From the NCBI GenBank assembly GCA_964481475.1, contig CAYZTG010000040.1, positions 1 through 5,253 of the forward strand: DNA of 5,253 nucleotides, written 5' to 3'. A program made the translations under genes and the position numbers. The notes under the pieces are model-generated. The model did no database searches and was not told where the DNA came from. It was given only the letters and a program-made list of their open reading frames with translations. Of this stretch, positions 1 through 5,253 are shown one piece after another. The stretch is from DUQU01 sp964481475. GTDB lineage: Bacteria; Bacillota_I; Bacilli_A; Acholeplasmatales; UBA5453. Within the stretch, counting starts at the first letter, position 1. Every line of letters begins with the position of its first letter.

Positions 1-579
1 ACATTATTAATAATCGCAATGATTGTCGGATTTGTTGCTGTTATGGTAGCAAGTTCATCACCTAGAAGAGCGAAAGTTTGGAGTTTTATATATTCTATTT
101 GCGAAGGTTTTACAATTGGTTTTATTACATTATTATTTGCTTTAAGCTTTCCTGATTTTAATATTGTTGGTTTAGCAATGTTAATCACTTTAGGAATCTT
201 TAGTGGAATGTTAGTCCTTTATATGACAAATTTAATTAAAGTCACTAATAGGTTTAGAAAAGTAATGTTTGGTGTTTCCCTAGGAATATTATTTACAATG
301 CTTTTTGTGGGAATTGTTTCTATTTTTGATAGTGGAGCAACTTGGTATTTGCTTTTTGGAGACCCAATGAGTCCAATTGTTTTATTGTTATCTTTAGTAT
401 TTATTTTATATGGTTCTTTTATGTTAGTGTTATCTTTTGATAATGCGAAACAAATTGTTGAATCAGGGGCTAGTAAGGATTATGAATATATGGTTGGTTT
501 AGGTTTAATTGTTTCCACGATATATATCTATTTACAAGTACTAAGATTACTTGCTATAATATTATCGAGAAGAGATTAA
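1..579 (+). CDS. Bax inhibitor-1/YccA-family membrane protein, 5'-partial
   Basis: The frame is open from base 1 to a TAA at 577-579. An ATG at 19 exists, but no Shine-Dalgarno is visible in the 18 bases before it, the codons upstream stay hydrophobic (TLLIIA), and family members are about 230-260 residues. The true start is therefore probably outside the window. Numbering from the ATG at 19, six hydrophobic segments are visible, at about 1-12, 22-42, 49-70, 83-103, 118-140 and 157-182. Family-like features are the CEG in the second segment (E29), the segment 3-4 connection with KVTNRFRKV (74-82), the acidic LSFDNAKQIVESGA (138-151), and the C-terminal YLQVLRLLAI followed by SRRD. These most resemble the bacterial 'Bax inhibitor 1 like' branch. 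Characterised relatives such as Bacillus YetJ are pH-sensitive calcium leak channels of the cytoplasmic membrane; that function here is inferred only. No terminator follows the gene, so read-through into the pheS leader is possible. Confidence 0.82.
   Translation, partial: TLLIIAMIVGFVAVMVASSSPRRAKVWSFIYSICEGFTIGFITLLFALSFPDFNIVGLAMLITLGIFSGMLVLYMTNLIKVTNRFRKVMFGVSLGILFTMLFVGIVSIFDSGATWYLLFGDPMSPIVLLLSLVFILYGSFMLVLSFDNAKQIVESGASKDYEYMVGLGLIVSTIYIYLQVLRLLAIILSRRD
531..560 (+). promoter_or_regulatory. Probable sigma-A promoter for the pheST leader
   Basis: A perfect -10 TATAAT (555-560) is preceded by an extended -10 TGC (552-554). A -35-like TTTACA (531-536) lies 18 bases upstream of it. Transcription would start near 566-569, about 25-30 bases before the base of T-box stem I, which is a suitable position. 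The promoter lies entirely inside the 3' end of the upstream membrane-protein gene. The call rests on consensus match and position only. Confidence 0.72.
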
Positions 580-671
580 TTGAATATTCGAAAAAAGAGA
601 TTAGTAAGTATTAAACTTATTTTCAAAGAGAGACTACGGGCGGTGTGAGTAGTTAAATAAGTAATATTGAA

Positions 672-674
672 TTC
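672..674 (+). promoter_or_regulatory. T-box specifier codon UUC (Phe)
   Basis: UUC sits on the 3' side of the specifier internal loop, in GAATTCACTCTT, followed by a purine as in most T-boxes. It pairs with the GAA anticodon of tRNA-Phe. Its position is set by the helices on either side (595-599/676-680 and 607-612/663-668), and it agrees with the downstream pheST genes. Confidence 0.92.
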
Positions 675-746
675 ACTCTTAAAGAAGACACTAATAATGT
701 CCGTAAATGTTGCGTTAAAACATATGAGTGCTAGTATTTACTAGAA

Positions 747-778
747 CTAAGGTGGTACCGCGGAATATTCGCCCTTAG
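747..778 (+). promoter_or_regulatory. T-box antiterminator
   Basis: CTAAGG (747-752) pairs with CCTTAG (773-778), enclosing the bulge with TGGT (753-756). In T-box RNAs UGGN pairs with the NCCA acceptor end of uncharged tRNA. Here N is U, matching the discriminator base A73 expected for tRNA-Phe. The 3' strand, 773-778, is also the 5' strand of the terminator, so the two structures exclude each other. Confidence 0.93.
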
Positions 779-807
779 AAATTTTTTCTAAGGGCTTATT
801 TTATTTT
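771..807 (+). terminator. Regulated intrinsic terminator of the pheST T-box leader
   Basis: GCCCTTAGAAA (771-781) pairs perfectly with TTTCTAAGGGC (785-795), giving an 11-bp stem with a TTT loop. It is followed by a T-rich tract at 796-807 that is interrupted by two A residues. The AGGAGG ribosome-binding site of pheS begins at 808, directly after the tract. It may also stop read-through from the upstream membrane-protein gene, which has no terminator of its own. Confidence 0.95.
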
Positions 808-817
808 AGGAGGAAAA

Positions 818-1816
818 ATGAGAGAAAAGGTTAAAGCAATTATAAAAGATGCTAATGAGAAGTTAGTTGATATTTTAGATGTCAATAATTTAAATAATAT
901 AAAGGGGCATTTTTTAGGTAAAAAAAGTGAGTTTTCTAGTCTGATGAGCTTATTAAAAGACTTTTCCGATGAAGAGAAGAGAGAACTCGGGAAATTAATT
1001 AATGATACTAAGAAGGAGTTAGAGGAATTAATTGAAGCTAAAAGAAGAGAAATTATTGAAAGAGAATTATCTAATAAACTTTCAAGTGAGGATATTGATG
1101 TAACTCTGCCAGGAATAGCTTTTAAAAGTGGTTCAAAACATTTATTAAATAAAATTATTGAAGACTTTGAAGACTTTTTTATCGGCTTGGGTTATGAAAT
1201 TAAAGATGGACCAGAAGTTGAAAGTGATTACTACAACTTTGAAATGCTAAATTTATCAAAAGATCATCCCGCTAGAGATATGCAAGATTCATTTTATGTT
1301 GCTGTTGATAAGTTACTTAGAACACACACTTCCCCTGTTCAAGCAAGAACAATGTTAGCAAGTGGAGGTAAACCGCTTCAAATAATATGCCCTGGTAAAG
1401 TTTACAGGAGAGATGAAGATGATCAGTATCATAGTCATCAATTCATGCAAATTGAAGGATTAGTAATTGGTAAAGATATTAATATGACACATTTAAATGG
1501 AACTTTGCTTGCAATAACTAAACATTTCTTTGGCGAAGACAAAAATATTAGATTGCGACCATCTTATTTCCCTTTTACAGAACCATCGGTTGAAGTAGAT
1601 GTTTTTAACGGTAAAGAATATATTGAAATACTAGGGGCGGGGATGGTTCATCCTAATGTACTTAGAATGGGTGGTTATAATCCGGATGAAGTAAGTGGAT
1701 TTGCTTTTGGAATTGGTGTAGAGAGAGTGACAATGCTTAAATATGGTTTAGATGATATTAGAGCTTTTTATACAAATGATAAGAGGTTTTTAAACCAGTT
1801 TAAGGGGGTTAAATAA
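818..1816 (+). CDS. pheS: Phenylalanine--tRNA ligase, alpha subunit
   Basis: This is the catalytic subunit of the cytoplasmic alpha2-beta2 PheRS (EC 6.1.1.20), which charges tRNA-Phe with phenylalanine using ATP. The 332 residues are close to the usual 330-345. Residues 1-90 form the charged, helical N-terminal arm that contacts tRNA. The class II core follows: GPEVESDYYNFEMLN (131-145) and DHPARDMQDSFY (149-160); RTHTSPVQARTM (168-179); motif 2 with GKVYRRDEDD and HSHQFMQIEGL (193-215); FPFTEPSVEVDV (251-262); and motif 3 with GAGMVHPNVL (273-282) and GFAFGIGVERVTML (294-307). The Ala of GFAFG, equivalent to E. coli A294 in the Phe pocket, is kept. The start is set by AGGAGG at 808-813, four bases before the ATG. 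Unusual residues are KKSE (35-38) where KKGE is common, HLL (108-110) for HPL, and Tyr204 where motif 2 normally has Thr. It is controlled by the T-box upstream and directly abuts pheT. Confidence 0.98.
   Translation: MREKVKAIIKDANEKLVDILDVNNLNNIKGHFLGKKSEFSSLMSLLKDFSDEEKRELGKLINDTKKELEELIEAKRREIIERELSNKLSSEDIDVTLPGIAFKSGSKHLLNKIIEDFEDFFIGLGYEIKDGPEVESDYYNFEMLNLSKDHPARDMQDSFYVAVDKLLRTHTSPVQARTMLASGGKPLQIICPGKVYRRDEDDQYHSHQFMQIEGLVIGKDINMTHLNGTLLAITKHFFGEDKNIRLRPSYFPFTEPSVEVDVFNGKEYIEILGAGMVHPNVLRMGGYNPDEVSGFAFGIGVERVTMLKYGLDDIRAFYTNDKRFLNQFKGVK
1802..1808 (+). promoter_or_regulatory. Ribosome-binding site of pheT inside the end of pheS
   Basis: AAGGGGG lies eight bases before the pheT ATG (1817) and within the last codons of pheS. 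As the pheS stop (1814-1816) directly abuts the ATG, translation of the two subunits is probably coupled, which suits their 1:1 assembly. Confidence 0.75.
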
Positions 1817-4162
1817 ATGAAAATATCGACTAATATGTTAAAAGAATTCGTTGGTGAAATAACTAATGAAGAGTTATACGAATTAACAAACAATTATATT
1901 ATTGAAGTAGAGTCACTAACTCCTTTGGTCAATGTTTCTAACTTAATTGTAGGCTATGTAAAAGAGCGTAAAAAACATCCTAATAGTGATCATTTAAGTG
2001 TCTGCCAAGTCGATGTTAAAGATGAAATCAAACAAATAGTTTGTGGAGCTAGCAATGTTAGAGAGGGTCAATATGTAATCGTTGCTTTAGAAGGGACAAT
2101 GCTTCCTGGGGATTTTTTAATTAAGCCCACAACCATTAGAGGAATAGAATCAAATGGAATGATTTGTTCATTAGAAGAGCTTGGTATTGAAGAAAAAAAT
2201 ATTGATGATGAGTATAAGAATGGTATTTATTATTTTAAGTCACCAAAAGAAGTAGGAAGTGATGCTTTAAAAGCACTTAACTTAGATCAAGCAACATTAG
2301 AACTTTCTTTAACACCGAATAGAAGTGATTTATTAAGCGTTTTAGGACTTAGCTATGATTTAGGCGCTGTTTTAAATAAAAAAATAACTTACGATGAGCC
2401 AGTAGTTATGGAAAGTAATCTAGACAATCCATTAAAGGTAGTCATTGAAGATAAAGGCTGTAAAAGATACTATGCCCGATATTTAGACAATATTAAAGTT
2501 AGTAGTTCACCAAACTGGTTAAAGGCTGACTTATTAGCCTCAGGAATTAGACCAATTAATAATATAGTTGATATTACAAATTATGTCTTATTACAATTAG
2601 GTACTCCACTCCATGCTTTTGATGCAAATAAGTTTGGTAGTAATAACATAGTTGTAAAAAGGGCAAAAAATTTAAGTGAAGTTGTTACATTAGATGAAGA
2701 AAGAAGAACATTACTCGAAGAAGACATTACGATTACTAATGGTAGTGAAGTTAAAGCTATTGGAGGTGTAATAGGCCTTTTAAATAGTGAAATAGATAAT
2801 ATGACAACTAGTGTAATTTTAGAGGCAGCATGGTTTGAACCTAAGAGAATTAAAAAGACAGCTAAAAGACTTAATTTAGAAAGTGAAGCAAGTGTTCGTT
2901 TCGAAAAAGGTGTTGATGAATTAAGAGTATTAACCGCTCTTAACAAAGCAGCAGAAATGATTCAACAAATCGCAGGAGCAAGGGTTTATCGTAATATTTC
3001 GTTTGCAGGAGAACCATTTGATAAGCCAACATTAATAACATTAGATACTAAAGATGTGAACAAGCTTTTAGGAACGAACTTTGTTAAAGAAAACGTTAAA
3101 GATTTTTTAAGAAGACTAAACATTATTGAAACAAAACCTAATCTTTACTTAATTCCCAATTACCGTAAGGACTTAATAATTAAAGAAGATTTAATTGAAG
3201 AAATAGGAAGGATTTATGGGTTTAATAATTTGGCAACTAATCTACCACCAATTTATAGTAAAGGAATGCGAACAAATGAACAGTTACTAACTAAATTAAT
3301 TAGAAATCATTTTATCCACTTAGGTTTTAATGAAGTTATTAACTATAGTTTAATAAAGGAAAATGAAGTTCACTTATTTAAAGAATCTAAAAAAGAACCA
3401 ATTTCTGTTTTGCAACCACTAAGTGAAGACAAAAAAACTCTTAGACAAAGTCTAATAAATGGGTTAGTTGGTAATGTCAATTATCATTTAAAAAGACAAC
3501 AAGATAATAGTGCTTTTTTAGAAATAGGGAAAACATATTTTCATGACGAGGAAGTTAATAATTTAGCCTTAATAATTCAAGGAGATTTTATAAGTGGTAG
3601 CTATTTATATGACAAAATAAAAAGTGATTTCTTTAGTTTAAAAGGATTATTAACTACTTTAGAGAAACTTTTGGATGTTAGTTTTAAATATGAAAAAATA
3701 AACAGCATAGAAGGAATGCATCCTGGGGTTTTAGCTAAGATTTATTTAGATAAAACTGAAATAGGAATTATTGGTCAAATCCATCCTAATTTTTTAAAAG
3801 ACAGTTTCGTGGCAGAACTTAATTTAGATATCTTGTTAAAAAACGTTAGTTTGACAACACATTATGAGCAAGTTTCTAAATATCCTTCAATAATAAGAGA
3901 TGTTTCTCTAATAATTGATAAAGCGGTTGTCAACGACAAAATAACAAATATTATTAAGCAAACAGGAAAAAAAGAGTTAATTGAGATTGAATTATTTGAT
4001 TTGTATATTGATGAAAAATTAGCAGATAATTATATTTCACTAGCATATCGACTAACTTTTAACTCAAGTGAAAAAACACTTTTAAAAGAAGATATAGATA
4101 AAATTATGAGAAGTGTTCATATTAGACTTGAAAGGGAGTTAGGTGCTCAAATAAAACAATAA
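1817..4162 (+). CDS. pheT: Phenylalanine--tRNA ligase, beta subunit
   Basis: This is the beta subunit of PheRS, which binds tRNA, supports the alpha catalytic site and hydrolyses mischarged Tyr-tRNA-Phe. At 781 residues it is near the usual 790-810. Domains in order: N-terminal B1 start (1-38); OB-fold tRNA-binding domain (about 40-150, with HPNSDHLSVCQVDV and VCGASNVREGQ); B3/B4 editing domain (about 210-395, with RPINNIVDITNYV, LGTPLHAFD, LEAAWFEP and SEASVRFEKGVD); B5 (about 403-473, ending EDLIEEIGRIYGF); the catalytic-like core B6/B7 (about 480-685, with MHPGVLAKI); and the C-terminal ferredoxin-like anticodon-binding domain (about 686-781, from YPSIIRDVSLIID). Likely editing residues H266, E336 and S356 (Ser is common here in Bacillota) are present. 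The glycine-rich editing loop reads GGVIGL (316-321) instead of the usual AGVMGG. The ATG directly follows the pheS stop, and the gene ends at an intrinsic terminator. Confidence 0.98.
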   Translation: MKISTNMLKEFVGEITNEELYELTNNYIIEVESLTPLVNVSNLIVGYVKERKKHPNSDHLSVCQVDVKDEIKQIVCGASNVREGQYVIVALEGTMLPGDFLIKPTTIRGIESNGMICSLEELGIEEKNIDDEYKNGIYYFKSPKEVGSDALKALNLDQATLELSLTPNRSDLLSVLGLSYDLGAVLNKKITYDEPVVMESNLDNPLKVVIEDKGCKRYYARYLDNIKVSSSPNWLKADLLASGIRPINNIVDITNYVLLQLGTPLHAFDANKFGSNNIVVKRAKNLSEVVTLDEERRTLLEEDITITNGSEVKAIGGVIGLLNSEIDNMTTSVILEAAWFEPKRIKKTAKRLNLESEASVRFEKGVDELRVLTALNKAAEMIQQIAGARVYRNISFAGEPFDKPTLITLDTKDVNKLLGTNFVKENVKDFLRRLNIIETKPNLYLIPNYRKDLIIKEDLIEEIGRIYGFNNLATNLPPIYSKGMRTNEQLLTKLIRNHFIHLGFNEVINYSLIKENEVHLFKESKKEPISVLQPLSEDKKTLRQSLINGLVGNVNYHLKRQQDNSAFLEIGKTYFHDEEVNNLALIIQGDFISGSYLYDKIKSDFFSLKGLLTTLEKLLDVSFKYEKINSIEGMHPGVLAKIYLDKTEIGIIGQIHPNFLKDSFVAELNLDILLKNVSLTTHYEQVSKYPSIIRDVSLIIDKAVVNDKITNIIKQTGKKELIEIELFDLYIDEKLADNYISLAYRLTFNSSEKTLLKEDIDKIMRSVHIRLERELGAQIKQ

Positions 4163-4189
4163 AGAGGGTTAAACCTCTTTTTTTGTTTA
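4161..4189 (+). terminator. Intrinsic terminator of the pheST operon
   Basis: AAAGAGG (4161-4167) pairs with CCTCTTT (4174-4180) around a GTTAAA loop, followed by TTTT, G and TTT to 4188. The stem begins inside the pheT TAA stop codon (4160-4162), so there is almost no 3' untranslated spacer. Confidence 0.85.
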
Positions 4190-4213
4190 ATGATTAAATA
4201 AATAGTGTATAAT
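4183..4213 (+). promoter_or_regulatory. Probable promoter of rlmN
   Basis: A perfect -10 TATAAT lies at 4208-4213, about 16 bases before the rlmN ATG. The -35 is weak: the best candidate is TTGTTT (4183-4188) with a long 19-base spacer, overlapping the T tract of the pheST terminator; TTTAAT at 4186-4191 with a 16-base spacer is an alternative. Transcription would begin near 4219-4221, in or just before the AAGGTG ribosome-binding site, giving a very short leader of about 10 bases. Confidence 0.5.
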
Positions 4214-4228
4214 AAAGAAGGTGAAGAT

Positions 4229-5253
4229 ATGATAAATATATATGATTTTACTTACGATAAGCTCGTAAACTATTTAATAGAAAATAATGAAAAGAAATAC
4301 CGTGCGGCTCAAATTTTTGATTGGCTTTATAAAAAGAAAGTTACTGACTTTGATTTGATGGCTAACTTAAATGATTCAACATTGAAGTTGTTAAAAGAAA
4401 CTACTTATTTTGGTAAATTAGAGGTTGAAGTTAAATCTGTAAGTGTTGATGGTACAGTTAAGTATTTGTTTAAGCTTGAAGATGGAAACTTAATTGAAAC
4501 AGTTATAATGACACATAACTATGGTTTTTCTGTTTGTGTTACTAGTCAAGTTGGTTGTAATATGGGATGTAAGTTTTGTGCATCTGGATTACTTAAAAAA
4601 AAGCGAAACTTAACTACTGGAGAAATGGTTCAGCAAATTATGATGGCTGAACAACTTTTTAATAATAGAATTAGTCATGTTGTTGTAATGGGTATTGGCG
4701 AACCATTTGATAATTATGAGAACTTAATGGATTTTCTTAAAAACATTAATGATCATAGAGCACTTGAGATAGGAGCTAGACATATTACCGTTAGTACATG
4801 CGGGATCGTTCCTAAAATAAAACAATATGCTGATGAACAACTTCAAATTAATTTAGCAATTAGTCTTCATGCACCAAATAATGAAATTAGAAACAAAATT
4901 ATGCCGATTAATAAAGCATACCCTATTAATGAAGTTGTTGAGTCGATTAAGTATTATATGACGAGAACAAATAGACGAGTAACAATTGAATATATATTAA
5001 TAAAAGGATTAAATGATAAAAAAGAACATGCTGAAGAATTAGTAGATCTTCTAAAAGGGTTAAATGTTTATGTAAATCTAATTCCTTATAACGTTGTATT
5101 TGAACAGCCTTATGAAAGAAGCGAAAGAGAAACAATGGATATTTTCTTTCAAACATTAATAAACAATAAAATTAATGCAACCCTAAGAAAAGAACAAGGG
5201 CATGATATTAATGAAGCTTGTGGACAACTACTAAGCAAGCATGAAGGAGAGAA
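4229..5253 (+). CDS. rlmN: Dual-specificity 23S rRNA/tRNA adenine-C2 methyltransferase, 3'-partial
   Basis: RlmN is a radical-SAM enzyme that methylates C2 of A2503 in 23S rRNA and, in E. coli, A37 of some tRNAs. The frame runs 341 codons to the window edge without a stop. The N-terminal accessory domain (about 1-95) includes KKYRAAQIFDWLY (22-34). The radical-SAM core has CNMGCKFC with cluster cysteines C110, C114 and C117. C103 in SVCVTSQVGC matches the second conserved Cys region, and C331 in NEACGQL matches the catalytic methyl-carrying Cys (E. coli C355). MGIGEPFDNYEN (154-165), ISLHAPNN (211-218) and LRKEQGHDINEACGQL (319-334) are typical of RlmN rather than the resistance methylase Cfr. 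AAGGTG (4218-4223), five bases before the ATG, sets the start. Bacillota RlmN proteins usually end soon after the ACGQL motif, so probably only a few to about 20 codons are missing. Confidence 0.96.
   Translation, partial: MINIYDFTYDKLVNYLIENNEKKYRAAQIFDWLYKKKVTDFDLMANLNDSTLKLLKETTYFGKLEVEVKSVSVDGTVKYLFKLEDGNLIETVIMTHNYGFSVCVTSQVGCNMGCKFCASGLLKKKRNLTTGEMVQQIMMAEQLFNNRISHVVVMGIGEPFDNYENLMDFLKNINDHRALEIGARHITVSTCGIVPKIKQYADEQLQINLAISLHAPNNEIRNKIMPINKAYPINEVVESIKYYMTRTNRRVTIEYILIKGLNDKKEHAEELVDLLKGLNVYVNLIPYNVVFEQPYERSERETMDIFFQTLINNKINATLRKEQGHDINEACGQLLSKHEGE

Larger units (their letters stand above)
591..807 (+). promoter_or_regulatory. Phenylalanine T-box riboswitch (tRNA-Phe-sensing leader of pheST)
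   Basis: The leader RNA binds tRNA-Phe. Uncharged tRNA stabilises an antiterminator and lets transcription continue into pheST; charged tRNA leaves the terminator in place. Stem I can be folded by hand. The base is AAGAG 595-599 with CTCTT 676-680. The specifier loop has AGTA (603-606) on the 5' side and GAATTCA (669-675) on the 3' side, with UUC at 672-674. The next helix is 607-612 with 663-668 (one G-U), followed by an AA bulge. ACTTATTT 615-622 then pairs perfectly with AAATAAGT 655-662. Above it are an AGAGAG segment (627-632) and an apical hairpin, ACTAC 633-637 with GTAGT 649-653, whose loop holds the conserved GGTGTGA (642-648). Downstream are a small hairpin (GACA 687-690 with TGTC 698-701), a possible stem IIA/B element (ATGTT 707-711 with AACAT 719-723, loop GCGTTAA), stem III (CTAGT 731-735 with ACTAG 740-744), and the T-box AAGGTGGTACCGCG at 749-762. 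Confidence 0.96.

Noticed and set aside
580..614. Alternative pheST promoter with TTGAAT (580-585) as -35 and TATTAA (609-614) as -10
   Set aside because: The spacer would be 23 bases, and starting here would remove the 5' strand of T-box stem I. The 531-560 promoter is far better.
626..680. Short stem I closed by AAGAG 626-630 with CTCTT 676-680
   Set aside because: The same CTCTT pairs with AAGAG at 595-599, which permits two further long helices and places AGTA opposite the UUC specifier. The shorter fold would break the perfect 615-622/655-662 helix.
731..744. Palindrome CTAGTATTTACTAG as a possible operator or attachment site
   Set aside because: It sits just where T-box stem III is expected, immediately upstream of the antiterminator.
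2581..2946. 121-codon open frame on the minus strand
   Set aside because: It lies entirely inside pheT, opposite its well-conserved editing domain, and the protein is a low-complexity Ser/Leu-rich sequence of the sort produced by the antisense of AT-rich coding DNA.
4947..5156. 69-codon open frame on the minus strand
   Set aside because: It lies opposite conserved rlmN sequence, and its Leu/Phe/Tyr-rich protein matches antisense shadow composition.
4229..5253. Cfr-type antibiotic-resistance methylase instead of RlmN
   Set aside because: The REQGHDI-type C-terminal motif before ACGQL, the GEPFDNYEN motif and the lack of any mobile or resistance context all favour the housekeeping RlmN.

Overview
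The window is a compact, AT-rich (roughly 30% G+C by eye) housekeeping stretch from a low-GC Gram-positive-type bacterium. All supported genes are on the plus strand. A T-box upstream of pheST, strong Shine-Dalgarno sites, U-rich intrinsic terminators and A/T-biased codons point to Bacillota or a relative. All five Trp codons in the four reading frames are TGG, all three visible stops are TAA, and no frame contains TGA. This argues against the UGA=Trp code of Mycoplasma/Spiroplasma. An Acholeplasma/Izemoplasma/Haloplasma- or Erysipelotrichia-like lineage would fit, but the genus cannot be fixed from this sequence.

Layout: (1) 1-579, the C-terminal part of a Bax inhibitor-1/YccA-family multi-pass membrane protein whose start lies outside the window. 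(2) 531-817, a promoter buried in the end of that gene, followed by a phenylalanine T-box leader. The leader folds on paper into a full stem I with a UUC specifier, the T-box sequence, and competing antiterminator and terminator helices. (3) 818-4162, pheS and pheT with no intergenic base, encoding the two subunits of phenylalanyl-tRNA synthetase. (4) An intrinsic terminator touching the pheT stop codon, then a probable promoter. (5) 4229-5253, rlmN, which runs off the right edge and probably lacks only its last few codons.

The genes share a translation theme. The T-box senses uncharged tRNA-Phe and, when charging falls, allows transcription of pheST, whose product recharges that tRNA. RlmN methylates 23S rRNA and certain tRNAs and is expressed separately. 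The Bax inhibitor-like protein has no evident link to translation. I found no mobile element, CRISPR array, tRNA/rRNA gene, prophage or clearly new system. The points worth a second look are the detailed T-box fold and some unusual residues at otherwise conserved PheS and PheT positions.
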